Shown here: in pieces, positions 1-5,936 of the stretch | Layout of the letters: each line of letters starts with the position of its first letter | Position numbering within the stretch: the first letter of the stretch is position 1 | Made by a program: the position numbers and the translations under genes | Notes under the pieces: generated by a model | Database searches by the model: none | Told to the model about the DNA's origin: nothing | Seen by the model: the letters and a program-made list of their open reading frames with translations, nothing else | Assembly (NCBI GenBank): GCA_900548415.1 | Contig: URKO01000073.1 | Location: 1-6,466 of the forward strand | From: an uncultured Porphyromonas sp. | Lineage (GTDB): Bacteria > Bacteroidota > Bacteroidia > Bacteroidales > Porphyromonadaceae | Length of the DNA stretch: 6,466 bases | Direction: 5' to 3'

Positions 1-159
1 GCTAAGCCAACCGCCTCTACGGATCTTCAGGAGACGAAGTCTCTCGAGCGTCTCTCCAAAATTGTGCAGAACAACGGGTTCTCAGCGCTAACTAAGTCAG
101 AGCAAGAGCGGTATGAGGAGGCGCACACGGACGATGACAACCCTAAGGCAGATGAGTGA
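1..159 (+). CDS. C-terminal fragment of an unidentified protein (5' end outside window)
   Basis: Frame 1 is open from the left edge to a TGA at 157-159 and gives the last 52 residues of a protein. The tail is hydrophilic and highly charged (SLERLSKIVQNN, then LTKSEQERYEEAH) and ends in an acidic stretch DDDNPKADE, so it looks like a helical segment followed by a disordered end. The stop overlaps the probable dnaX start by eight bases (ATGAGTGA), which suggests translational coupling and one transcript with dnaX. I do not recognise the family. The pattern of a helix followed by 'T..E...YEE' faintly recalls the C-termini of Rpn/PD-(D/E)XK nuclease-type proteins, but this is too weak to name it. 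The open frame could be fortuitous, but its amino-acid composition and tight junction with dnaX favour a real gene. Confidence 0.6.
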   Translation, partial: AKPTASTDLQETKSLERLSKIVQNNGFSALTKSEQERYEEAHTDDDNPKADE

Positions 160-1948
160 CAACTTCATAGTATCAGCACGTAAGTACCGCCCGCAGACTT
201 TTGATGAGATGCTGGGGCAGGAGGCTATATGCCTCACGCTCAAGAGTGCCATCAAGCAGGGCAAGATAGCACACGCTTACCTTTTCTGTGGTCCCCGTGG
301 TGTGGGTAAGACCTCCGCAGCGCGTATCCTAGCTCGCACGATTAATTGCGAGCAGCTCACCCCGCAGGGGGAGGCGTGTGGCGTATGCCCTAACTGTCAG
401 GCGGCACTGAACCAGCGGGCCTTTAATATATACGAGCTGGATGCTGCCTCCAACAACTCGGTGGACGACATACGCCGTCTCAACGAAGATGTCTATATAC
501 GTCCACAGCAAGGCAAGTACAAGGTCTACATCATCGACGAGGTGCACATGCTCTCGTCGGGAGCCTTCAATGCTTTCCTCAAAACGCTGGAGGAGCCACC
601 TGGCTATGTGGTCTTTATCCTAGCTACAACTGAAAAGGACAAAGTTCTCCCGACCATCCTCTCACGCTGTCAGGTGTACGACTTCAAGCCAATACCGCCT
701 GAGCAGATCGCTGAGCAGCTGCGCCGTGTGGCAGATGCCGAGGGCCTCCAGTACGACCCTCGCTCTTTCGACACGATAGCGCGGATCGCTGATGGGGGTA
801 TGCGCGATGCGCTATCGCTCTTTGACCGCTTGGCTAGTACAGCGCAAGACGGGGTCATCTCTTACGAGCAGACGCTACAGACGCTCAACATACTAGACGA
901 CGAGTACTACTTTTACTTCACCACCTACCTATATAGTGGTGACTACAAGCGTACGCTCTTACTCCTCGACGAGCTCCTCGGCAAAGGGGTCGCCATGCGT
1001 CAATTGATCATCGGACTAGCCGACTTTATGCGCAATCTACTGGTGGCACGGACCCCAGAGACGGTGCAGCTCTTCCCCTATACGGGCGTCCATGCAGAGC
1101 GGTTTATGGCACTAGCGCAGCAGATTCATCCGCTCTTTCTCTACAAGTCTATCTCCAAGCTAGTCGCCTGCGAGCGCAACTATCGCTCGTCGCAAGCTAA
1201 GCGTCTCCTAGTCGAGCTGACGCTGATGGGGATCTCGGAGATGTGTGGTGCGTTTAAGAATGCTACCGTGGCTCCAGCTACGGCAGCACCTGCTCCTAGT
1301 CAGCCAGTTTCTGAGCCAGCCTCACAACCAGCCCCTGCGTCTCCAGCTCCGCAAGAGAGTAGCGTACAGACTCCGCCAGCCACTTATCAAGCTGCGCCTC
1401 CGCCTGGCGAAAAAAAAAAGACTCCTCAGCTAGCAACTAGTCAGCCCAAGCAATACACCCCGACAGGCTCCTCCCTACGCATATCAGCTCTCAAGCGTCA
1501 GGCAGAGGAGACGCTCACGGCACAACAAGCTTCTGCCACCGAGGCGGACGAAGAGTCAGATGCTTCGGCGGCAGGACCGCGTAACGAGCCAGTCACGCCC
1601 GATGAGCTACTCAAGTGGTGGTTCGCGTTTGCCGATGAAGAGCTGACAGACGATGCCTACCTCTCACAGCTACTCCACGCGGTGACACCTGAGTTGCAGC
1701 CACCTCATGGACTCAAAGTCTCCTTGGTGAGCAACATACAGCTAGAGTCGTTCGAGCGGATCGAGCGCTCCTTGCTGCGCTACCTCAAGGCTAAGCTACG
1801 CAATGACAATCTCACGCTAACGACAGAGGTCGCAGCTGTAGAGCAGACACAGCACGCCTCGACAGCGAAGGAGCGTGCAGCTTACTATGTGGAAAACTAC
1901 AAAGAGGTGGCCTACCTGACGAAGACGCTCGACCTGCGTGTCAAGTGA
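152..1948 (+). CDS. dnaX: DNA polymerase III subunit gamma/tau (clamp loader ATPase)
   Basis: This is the ATPase of the clamp loader that places the sliding clamp on primed DNA, and in its long (tau) form it bridges polymerase and helicase. From the ATG at 152 it has 598 residues. An in-frame ATG at 113 would add 13 Arg/Thr-rich residues (MRRRTRTMTTLRQ). I prefer 152 because MSDNFIVSARKYRPQTF matches the usual start of the family. Visible motifs are Walker A GPRGVGKT (47-54), four zinc-binding cysteines C66, C76, C79 and C82, Walker B with DEVH (129-132), sensor 1 ATTE (159-162 region), the SRC arginine-finger motif (171-173), and sensor 2 GGMRDALS (215-222). A helical collar domain follows to about residue 365, then a Pro/Ala/Gln-rich linker (about 370-433) and a C-terminal tau-specific region, ending LDLRVK. 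The linker carries an A10-G slippery tract (separate entry). The start overlaps the upstream gene's stop. Function is certain from the motifs; the exact start is likely. Confidence 0.97.
   Translation: MSDNFIVSARKYRPQTFDEMLGQEAICLTLKSAIKQGKIAHAYLFCGPRGVGKTSAARILARTINCEQLTPQGEACGVCPNCQAALNQRAFNIYELDAASNNSVDDIRRLNEDVYIRPQQGKYKVYIIDEVHMLSSGAFNAFLKTLEEPPGYVVFILATTEKDKVLPTILSRCQVYDFKPIPPEQIAEQLRRVADAEGLQYDPRSFDTIARIADGGMRDALSLFDRLASTAQDGVISYEQTLQTLNILDDEYYFYFTTYLYSGDYKRTLLLLDELLGKGVAMRQLIIGLADFMRNLLVARTPETVQLFPYTGVHAERFMALAQQIHPLFLYKSISKLVACERNYRSSQAKRLLVELTLMGISEMCGAFKNATVAPATAAPAPSQPVSEPASQPAPASPAPQESSVQTPPATYQAAPPPGEKKKTPQLATSQPKQYTPTGSSLRISALKRQAEETLTAQQASATEADEESDASAAGPRNEPVTPDELLKWWFAFADEELTDDAYLSQLLHAVTPELQPPHGLKVSLVSNIQLESFERIERSLLRYLKAKLRNDNLTLTTEVAAVEQTQHASTAKERAAYYVENYKEVAYLTKTLDLRVK
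1410..1440 (+). promoter_or_regulatory. A10-G slippery tract in dnaX with nearby stops in both alternative frames
   Basis: Ten consecutive A (1410-1419) followed by G1420 are read as GAA AAA AAA AAG (codons 420-423). The last seven bases, A AAA AAG (1414-1420), are the same heptamer in the same reading phase as the -1 frameshift site of Escherichia coli dnaX. A -1 shift (or one A inserted by RNA polymerase) would add DSSASN and stop at TAG 1438-1440, giving a 429-residue protein with the ATPase and collar domains but no tau tail. A one-base deletion would stop at TAG 1431-1433. No good upstream Shine-Dalgarno-like stimulator and only a very weak downstream hairpin (CTAG-CAA-CTAG, 1430s) are visible. 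Transcriptional slippage, as reported for Thermus dnaX, is therefore at least as likely as ribosomal frameshifting. The function is inferred; the tract and stops are read directly. Confidence 0.65.
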
Positions 1949-2002
1949 CGACAAGATACTCCATGGCGAGTGACACTTTCGTCCACTGATCCCACCATCC
2001 CT

Positions 2003-2030
2003 AAAAAACAGAAGTTAGCTAACGTTTTTT
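2003..2030. repeat. A/T-rich inverted repeat downstream of dnaX, possible weak terminator
   Basis: AAAAAAC (2003-2009) and GTTTTTT (2024-2030) are perfect reverse complements and enclose a 14-base loop. The loop contains the perfect palindrome GTTAGCTAAC (2014-2023). The structure lies 55 bases after the dnaX stop and ends in a T run, so it could act as an A-tract/U-tract terminator, possibly in both directions. The stem is almost purely A:T and would be weak, and the T run also lies where the -33 element of the next promoter would be. The terminator role is therefore uncertain. Confidence 0.4.
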
Positions 2031-2058
2031 CTGCTCTTCGAGTTTATTTGTACCTTTG
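2028..2058 (+). promoter_or_regulatory. Bacteroidota-type promoter for the protease gene (-33 TTTC, -7 TACCTTTG)
   Basis: TACCTTTG at 2051-2058 is a perfect match to the Bacteroidota -7 consensus TAnnTTTG. Exactly 19 bases upstream is TTTC (2028-2031), a 3-of-4 match to the -33 TTTG box, at the end of a T6 run. Transcription would begin near 2064, giving a leader of about 20 bases before the ATG at 2084. This is the only clear match to the consensus that I found in the intergenic regions. It indicates that the protease gene is transcribed separately from dnaX. Confidence 0.65.
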
Positions 2059-2083
2059 AGAGGTTATCTCTCGTACTATCTCT

Positions 2084-4426
2084 ATGAATAGACTCGATAC
2101 GGATCGTTTCTGCACGGGCTTGCTGTCTTACAGCAGGTACGTATGCCTCTCTTTTGTAGCTCTCTTGCTGGCTCTGCCAGCTGTGGCTCAGCTTGCGACA
2201 CCTCTCCCTGCTACGATAGTGGCGGATCTGGGTGAGCGTCATGCCACACTACGTAGTGCTTCAGGGGCTTACCAGCTACATGCTGCCTCTCGCACGGAGC
2301 CTGCTAGCTCGCTACGTCAAAGTGAAGAGACCGCTTCCTCGGGCCTACGACTCCTAGAGCTACCAGCCGTGGAGTACCGCCAGCTACCCGAGAGTCAGCT
2401 GTGGGGTGAGTGGATCACGACCGCTTCGGGCGAGCGAGCTTGGCGAGGAGCCTTGCAGCTTGAGGAGGCTGGCTGGAATACGCTTTACTTTGGAGACTAC
2501 CAGCTGAGCCGTGGTGATATACTTATCATTGCAAATGAGGAGGGCGAGGTGCGAGGTGCTTTTACCGAGGCAAACAATGTCTCGTCTCATAGCCTTACGA
2601 CCGCTCCGCTCTATGGTGAGCGTTTGACCATATATTACTATCCTGCTTCTAGTCAGGAGGAGTCGCTCCCGTGGCGACTAGAGGGGATTACGACGGCTCT
2701 GCTCTCTGCCGTCGGTGAGGAGCTACCGCTCCCAAACGGTAATCATAGCGGGTCTGGGGGGTCACCATGGTTTATAGTTAAGGGGCTGGAGTGTGCCGAG
2801 TCCACGGTCTTGCACCCCGAGGTGGAGCGCATCGCTCGCAGTGAGCTGATGCTAGTGGTGCGAGGCAAAGCTTTTTGCTCAGGCACCCTACTCAACAACA
2901 GTCGCCAAGATGGGGATGCGCTCGTTTTGACCGCAGCCCACTGTCTCAATGCCAACTATTCTTGTCGTGACCTCAAGTATGTGCGTCAGAGTGCAGAGCA
3001 GACGGTCTTTTACTTCAACTACTTTAGCCCCACAGGCGATCCACTCATCAATGGCATCGAGGAGCAAACGCTAGCCGGTGCCGAGCTGGTCGCCTACAAT
3101 GAGGAGCACGATATGTGCTTGCTCCGTATCACAGGCGTTAAGCCCGATGTGCCACAGGGACAATGTGCCATACCCCCTAGCTATCGTCCCTACCTGGCGG
3201 GATGGAATGCGGAGCGGGACTTCCCTGTGCCTGTCATCGGCATCCATCACCCACAAGCCTCTGTTCGTCGCTACAACAGAGCAGACGAAAAGCCCCTTCT
3301 GGAGAGCTACGACATGGCCTCTGTGCCAGTCCGATGGATCAACTCGCACCTCCACATTAAGAAGTGGAGTATTGGGACGACAGCGGGGGGCTCCTCGGGA
3401 TCGGGTCTCTTTGACAAGAATCATCACCTCATCGGGGCTCTCACGGGAGGAAGCTCTTACTGCAGCACTCCAAACAATGACTACTATTACGCTCTGAGCG
3501 AAGCCTTCACAGGCTACCCAGACGATAAGTGTCTGAAGCCACACTTAGCCCCAACGAGTGACCAAACTATACTAGAGGGACTAGATCCTTTTGCCGCAAA
3601 GCCGCCCGTACGTCTCTCACATCAGCTCTATAGTCTGATGCGTGACAACGTGCTGATACGCAGAGACGACGCCTCTATCGGGGGAGTCGCTGTGCGCTAC
3701 GACATTGACACCTCCGTGCAGTATCTAGGCTCCGTGCTTGTCCTAGGAGCTATGCAGGAGTGGACGCCCATGACGCTGGCTATATATGGCGACGAGGAGG
3801 GCAAGCCTGGCAAGAGACTTTACCAGCAAACTCTGACCAATCCCTCCTATATGTTGGTGCGTGGCAGTGAAAAAACTCCGAAAGCTAGGGTCTTAAGCGA
3901 TGCTTTCCAAGCCTTCTTCCCTGCTAAGGAAGACACCCCACTGACACTCTCTGCCGGTGATTACTACATAGCACTAGAGGGGAGCGAGGGCAAGGCCCTG
4001 TCAGCCCCGTTGCTCATGAGCAAAGCGCAGCTACACGACACTCCCTATGCGTGGCACCTCGTCGGCTCCAGCTGGGAGCCGGCACAGATAGGCGGAGCGC
4101 CTTACCTAGGGCACTACTGGATAGACCCGATCGTCCTGGGCAGTCTCAAGGCGGGCGGAACAGCCGCTATAGAGTCTGTGAACGAACCTCGTGTGATGCT
4201 GGCGGGGGAGCGTCTCTACCTCCTGCTACCAGAGGCGTGGCTCGCGGGAGGTACTCCGGCTGAGGTAGAGCTATATAGTGCTGCTGGGCAGCGCATCTTG
4301 TCGCTGCCACTGACGGACGTTCGCTCATCGCTATCTCTTGCCGACTACGCACTGCAGTCTGGCGTTTACATCGTACATCTAACCGGAGCTGGAGAGCGGT
4401 ATAATTGCAAGCTCATTCGCCCGTAA
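2084..4426 (+). CDS. Secreted lysyl-endopeptidase-like S1 serine protease with T9SS sorting domain
   Basis: This 780-residue protein is predicted to be a secreted or surface-attached endopeptidase cutting after lysine. A signal peptide with core CLSFVALLLALPAVA (21-35) probably ends before Q36. A propeptide-like beta domain (about 85-225) includes WRGALQLEEAGWNTLYFGDY. The chymotrypsin-fold domain (about 234-490) carries H286 (LTAAHC), D343 (EEHDMCLL) and S438 (GGSSGSGLF). It resembles Achromobacter protease I in CSGTLLNN before the His, in LAGW and IGIHHPQ, in the C265-C287 spacing and in D466, which aligns with the Lys-selecting Asp225. K233-G234 is a plausible self-processing site. A further beta-rich region (about 500-690) is followed by a type A Por/T9SS C-terminal domain (about 697-780: VELYSAAGQRILSLPL, then GVYIVHLTGAGERY, ending KLIRP), which would direct export across the outer membrane. 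The protein resembles P. gingivalis PepK in concept, but orthology is not shown. It appears to have its own promoter. Lys specificity is inferred. Confidence 0.9.
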   Translation: MNRLDTDRFCTGLLSYSRYVCLSFVALLLALPAVAQLATPLPATIVADLGERHATLRSASGAYQLHAASRTEPASSLRQSEETASSGLRLLELPAVEYRQLPESQLWGEWITTASGERAWRGALQLEEAGWNTLYFGDYQLSRGDILIIANEEGEVRGAFTEANNVSSHSLTTAPLYGERLTIYYYPASSQEESLPWRLEGITTALLSAVGEELPLPNGNHSGSGGSPWFIVKGLECAESTVLHPEVERIARSELMLVVRGKAFCSGTLLNNSRQDGDALVLTAAHCLNANYSCRDLKYVRQSAEQTVFYFNYFSPTGDPLINGIEEQTLAGAELVAYNEEHDMCLLRITGVKPDVPQGQCAIPPSYRPYLAGWNAERDFPVPVIGIHHPQASVRRYNRADEKPLLESYDMASVPVRWINSHLHIKKWSIGTTAGGSSGSGLFDKNHHLIGALTGGSSYCSTPNNDYYYALSEAFTGYPDDKCLKPHLAPTSDQTILEGLDPFAAKPPVRLSHQLYSLMRDNVLIRRDDASIGGVAVRYDIDTSVQYLGSVLVLGAMQEWTPMTLAIYGDEEGKPGKRLYQQTLTNPSYMLVRGSEKTPKARVLSDAFQAFFPAKEDTPLTLSAGDYYIALEGSEGKALSAPLLMSKAQLHDTPYAWHLVGSSWEPAQIGGAPYLGHYWIDPIVLGSLKAGGTAAIESVNEPRVMLAGERLYLLLPEAWLAGGTPAEVELYSAAGQRILSLPLTDVRSSLSLADYALQSGVYIVHLTGAGERYNCKLIRP

Positions 4427-4448
4427 CCACTTAACTAGACAGTTTACT

Positions 4449-4465
4449 TACACACTTAACATATA
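4449..4465 (+). repeat. Copy 1 of an intergenic element TACACACTTAnnATATA
   Basis: TACACACTTA followed by two variable bases and ATATA lies directly before the fumarase alpha start codon, whose A is the last base of the element. The same arrangement occurs at 5889-5905 in front of the LRR gene, with 15 of 17 bases identical. It may be a shared regulatory or leader element, but two copies in A/T-rich spacers may also be chance. Confidence 0.35.
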
Positions 4466-5307
4466 TGCGTACAATATCCTCTACAGCCATCACAGACTTG
4501 GTGGAGAAACTTTGCATAGAGGCTTGTGTCAACCTTTCGCCCGATATCGAGGCTGCCATGCAGCAGGGCGCAGAGCGAGACCGCTCGCCTCTAGCACGAA
4601 ATGTACTTAGTACTATCATCGAAAACGTCCACATAGCGCGCAGTGAGCGTGCCCCCATGTGTCAAGATACGGGTATGACCGTCATCTTCGTTGATATGGG
4701 ACAGGATCTGCACGTCGAGGGTGATCTGATCGAAGACGCCATCAACGAGGGCGTCCGCAGAGGCTACACCCACGGCTACCTGCGCAAGTCCGTCGTGAGC
4801 GATCCGATACATCGACACAATACGGGCGATAATACGCCCGCCGTCATCCACTACCGCATCGTGCCTGGAGATCAAATGCACATCACTGTCGCTCCCAAGG
4901 GCTTCGGCAGTGAAAATAAGAGTGCACTCTCGATGCTTACACCCAGCCAAGGGGTAGCCGGCATCAAGCAGTTTGTCCTCGACACCATCTCGCACGCTGG
5001 TGGCAACCCCTGTCCGCCGATCATCGTCGGCATCGGCATCGGTGGTACGATGGAGCGGTCGGCTGAGCTAGCCAAGCGCGCTCTACTACGTCCTATCGGA
5101 GAGCGTCATACCGACCCTGCCGTGGCGGAGATCGAGGAGGAGCTACTCCAAGAGATCAATAAGATGGGCATTGGTCCAGCCGGATTCGGTGGAGACACCA
5201 CGGCCTTATCCGTCGCCATCAATACGGGTGCGACACACATCGCTGGGCTACCCGTAGCGGTCAATATCAGTTGCCACGCCACACGTCACGCCGAGGGTAC
5301 ACTATAA
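4465..5307 (+). CDS. Class I fumarate hydratase (or tartrate dehydratase-type), alpha subunit
   Basis: This 280-residue protein is the iron-sulfur-binding subunit of a two-subunit class I hydro-lyase that interconverts fumarate and L-malate, or acts on a related hydroxy acid such as tartrate. Family hallmarks are APMCQDTGM (C66), HRHNTGDNTPAV (117-127), APKGFGSENKSAL (143-155), GGNPCPP (C183), GIGGTMERSAELAKRALLRP (191-210), GFGGDTTAL (240-248) and NISCHATRHA (C270). C66, C183 and C270 are the three expected ligands of a [4Fe-4S] cluster whose fourth iron binds substrate. The length equals that of free-standing alpha subunits (TtdA/FumA N-terminal family) rather than the roughly 545-residue single-chain enzymes. 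The gene starts 38 bases after the protease stop and is followed after 11 bases by the beta subunit. In an anaerobic Porphyromonas-like cell it would feed fumarate respiration to succinate. Fumarase is favoured over tartrate dehydratase on physiological grounds only. Confidence 0.93.
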   Translation: MRTISSTAITDLVEKLCIEACVNLSPDIEAAMQQGAERDRSPLARNVLSTIIENVHIARSERAPMCQDTGMTVIFVDMGQDLHVEGDLIEDAINEGVRRGYTHGYLRKSVVSDPIHRHNTGDNTPAVIHYRIVPGDQMHITVAPKGFGSENKSALSMLTPSQGVAGIKQFVLDTISHAGGNPCPPIIVGIGIGGTMERSAELAKRALLRPIGERHTDPAVAEIEEELLQEINKMGIGPAGFGGDTTALSVAINTGATHIAGLPVAVNISCHATRHAEGTL

Positions 5308-5318
5308 TATATAGAGAC

Positions 5319-5876
5319 ATGGAAGAGAAGAAGATACTCAGAGCCCCCTTTACGACAGAGATGATTACTCCGCTCAGAGCAGGAGATATGTGCTACATCT
5401 CGGGGACTATCTATACAGCACGTGACGCAGCGCATCTGCGTCTTGTCGAGATGCTAGAGCGAGGCGAGGAGATGCCTTTTGACTTCGCAGGGCAAGTCGT
5501 TTACTATGCGGGTCCTTGCCCAGCTAAGCCTGGACAACCCATCGGCTCCGTCGGCCCGACTACAGGAGGACGTATGGACGCTTATTCGCCAACGCTCATA
5601 GCGCATGGTCTGCGTGTGATGATTGGCAAGGGCCTGCGTAGCCCAGAGGTCGTTGACGCGATCAAGCAGTACAAGGGTGTGTACTTTGCCGCCATCGGTG
5701 GAGCAGCTGCTCTGATGGGCAAGTGCGTCAAGGAGGCCGAGGTGATCGCCTTCGACGACTTAGGGCCCGAAGCAATTCGCAAGCTACGTGTCGAGGAGCT
5801 CCCCGTCATCGTCGCCGTCGACAGCCTCGGCGGAGACGTCTACTCGCTCGGTCGCTCGCAGTACGCCCGTCGATAA
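5319..5876 (+). CDS. Class I fumarate hydratase (or tartrate dehydratase-type), beta subunit
   Basis: This 185-residue partner of the preceding gene corresponds to the C-terminal domain of single-chain class I fumarases (TtdB/FumA C-terminal family), which closes the active site over the alpha-subunit cluster. Motifs are SGTIYTARDAAHLR (28-41), YYAGPCPAKPGQPIGSVGPT (62-81), GGRMDAYSP (83-91), GKGLRSPEVV (103-112), AAIGGAAALMGKCVKEAEVI (124-143) and VDSLGGDVY (167-175). The open frame extends upstream to an ATG at 5271 inside the alpha gene. The start at 5319 (MEEKKILRAPF) is chosen because it matches the family N-terminus and leaves an 11-base gap after the alpha stop, typical of an operon; the extension MPRHTSRRGY... 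is a shadow of the alpha gene. The conserved GPTT-x-GRMD loop has Gly at the variable position where Ser or Ala is more usual. Fumarase versus tartrate dehydratase cannot be settled from sequence alone. Confidence 0.92.
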   Translation: MEEKKILRAPFTTEMITPLRAGDMCYISGTIYTARDAAHLRLVEMLERGEEMPFDFAGQVVYYAGPCPAKPGQPIGSVGPTTGGRMDAYSPTLIAHGLRVMIGKGLRSPEVVDAIKQYKGVYFAAIGGAAALMGKCVKEAEVIAFDDLGPEAIRKLRVEELPVIVAVDSLGGDVYSLGRSQYARR

Positions 5877-5878
5877 TC

Positions 5879-5900
5879 AGTAAGAGACTACACACTTACT
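5879..5900. repeat. Short inverted repeat after the fumarase operon
   Basis: AGTAAG (5879-5884) and CTTACT (5895-5900) are perfect reverse complements separated by ten bases, just after the beta-subunit stop. The six-base, A/T-rich stem has no T run after it, so it is not a convincing intrinsic terminator. It overlaps the second copy of the TACACACTTA element. Confidence 0.25.
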
Positions 5901-5905
5901 ATATA
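5889..5905 (+). repeat. Copy 2 of the intergenic element TACACACTTAnnATATA
   Basis: TACACACTTA, two variable bases (CT) and ATATA are repeated here, 31 bases before the LRR gene start; the first copy is at 4449-4465. No TAnnTTTG box is visible in this 60-base spacer, so the element may mark a non-consensus promoter or a regulator site. Support is only this pairwise match. Confidence 0.35.
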
Positions 5906-5936
5906 CTATAGCAACATACCTAAACACAACAAAGTT

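Noticed and set aside
2015..2242. Minus-strand open frame covering the dnaX-protease spacer and signal-peptide region
   Set aside because: Arg/Ser/Gln-rich translation without motif; the region is better explained by a + strand promoter and signal peptide.
3078..3497. 139-codon open frame on the + strand in another frame of the protease gene
   Set aside because: Low-complexity Ser/Thr/Arg-rich translation typical of an out-of-frame shadow; the protease frame is uninterrupted across it.
3071..3544. 157-codon open frame on the minus strand inside the protease gene
   Set aside because: It lies wholly opposite the catalytic domain coding region, its translation has no recognisable motif, and the opposing frame carries clear protease signatures.
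4400..4407. TATAATTG as a possible -7 box for the fumarase operon
   Set aside because: It differs from TAnnTTTG at one key base, lies inside the protease coding end and has no -33 match at the right distance.
4591..4995. 134-codon minus-strand open frame opposite the fumarase alpha gene
   Set aside because: It is the reverse shadow of a highly conserved gene, has no family features and no plausible promoter.
5271..5318. N-terminal extension of the beta subunit reading MPRHTSRRGY
   Set aside because: It reads the conserved 3' end of the alpha gene out of frame; the family N-terminus fits the ATG at 5319.
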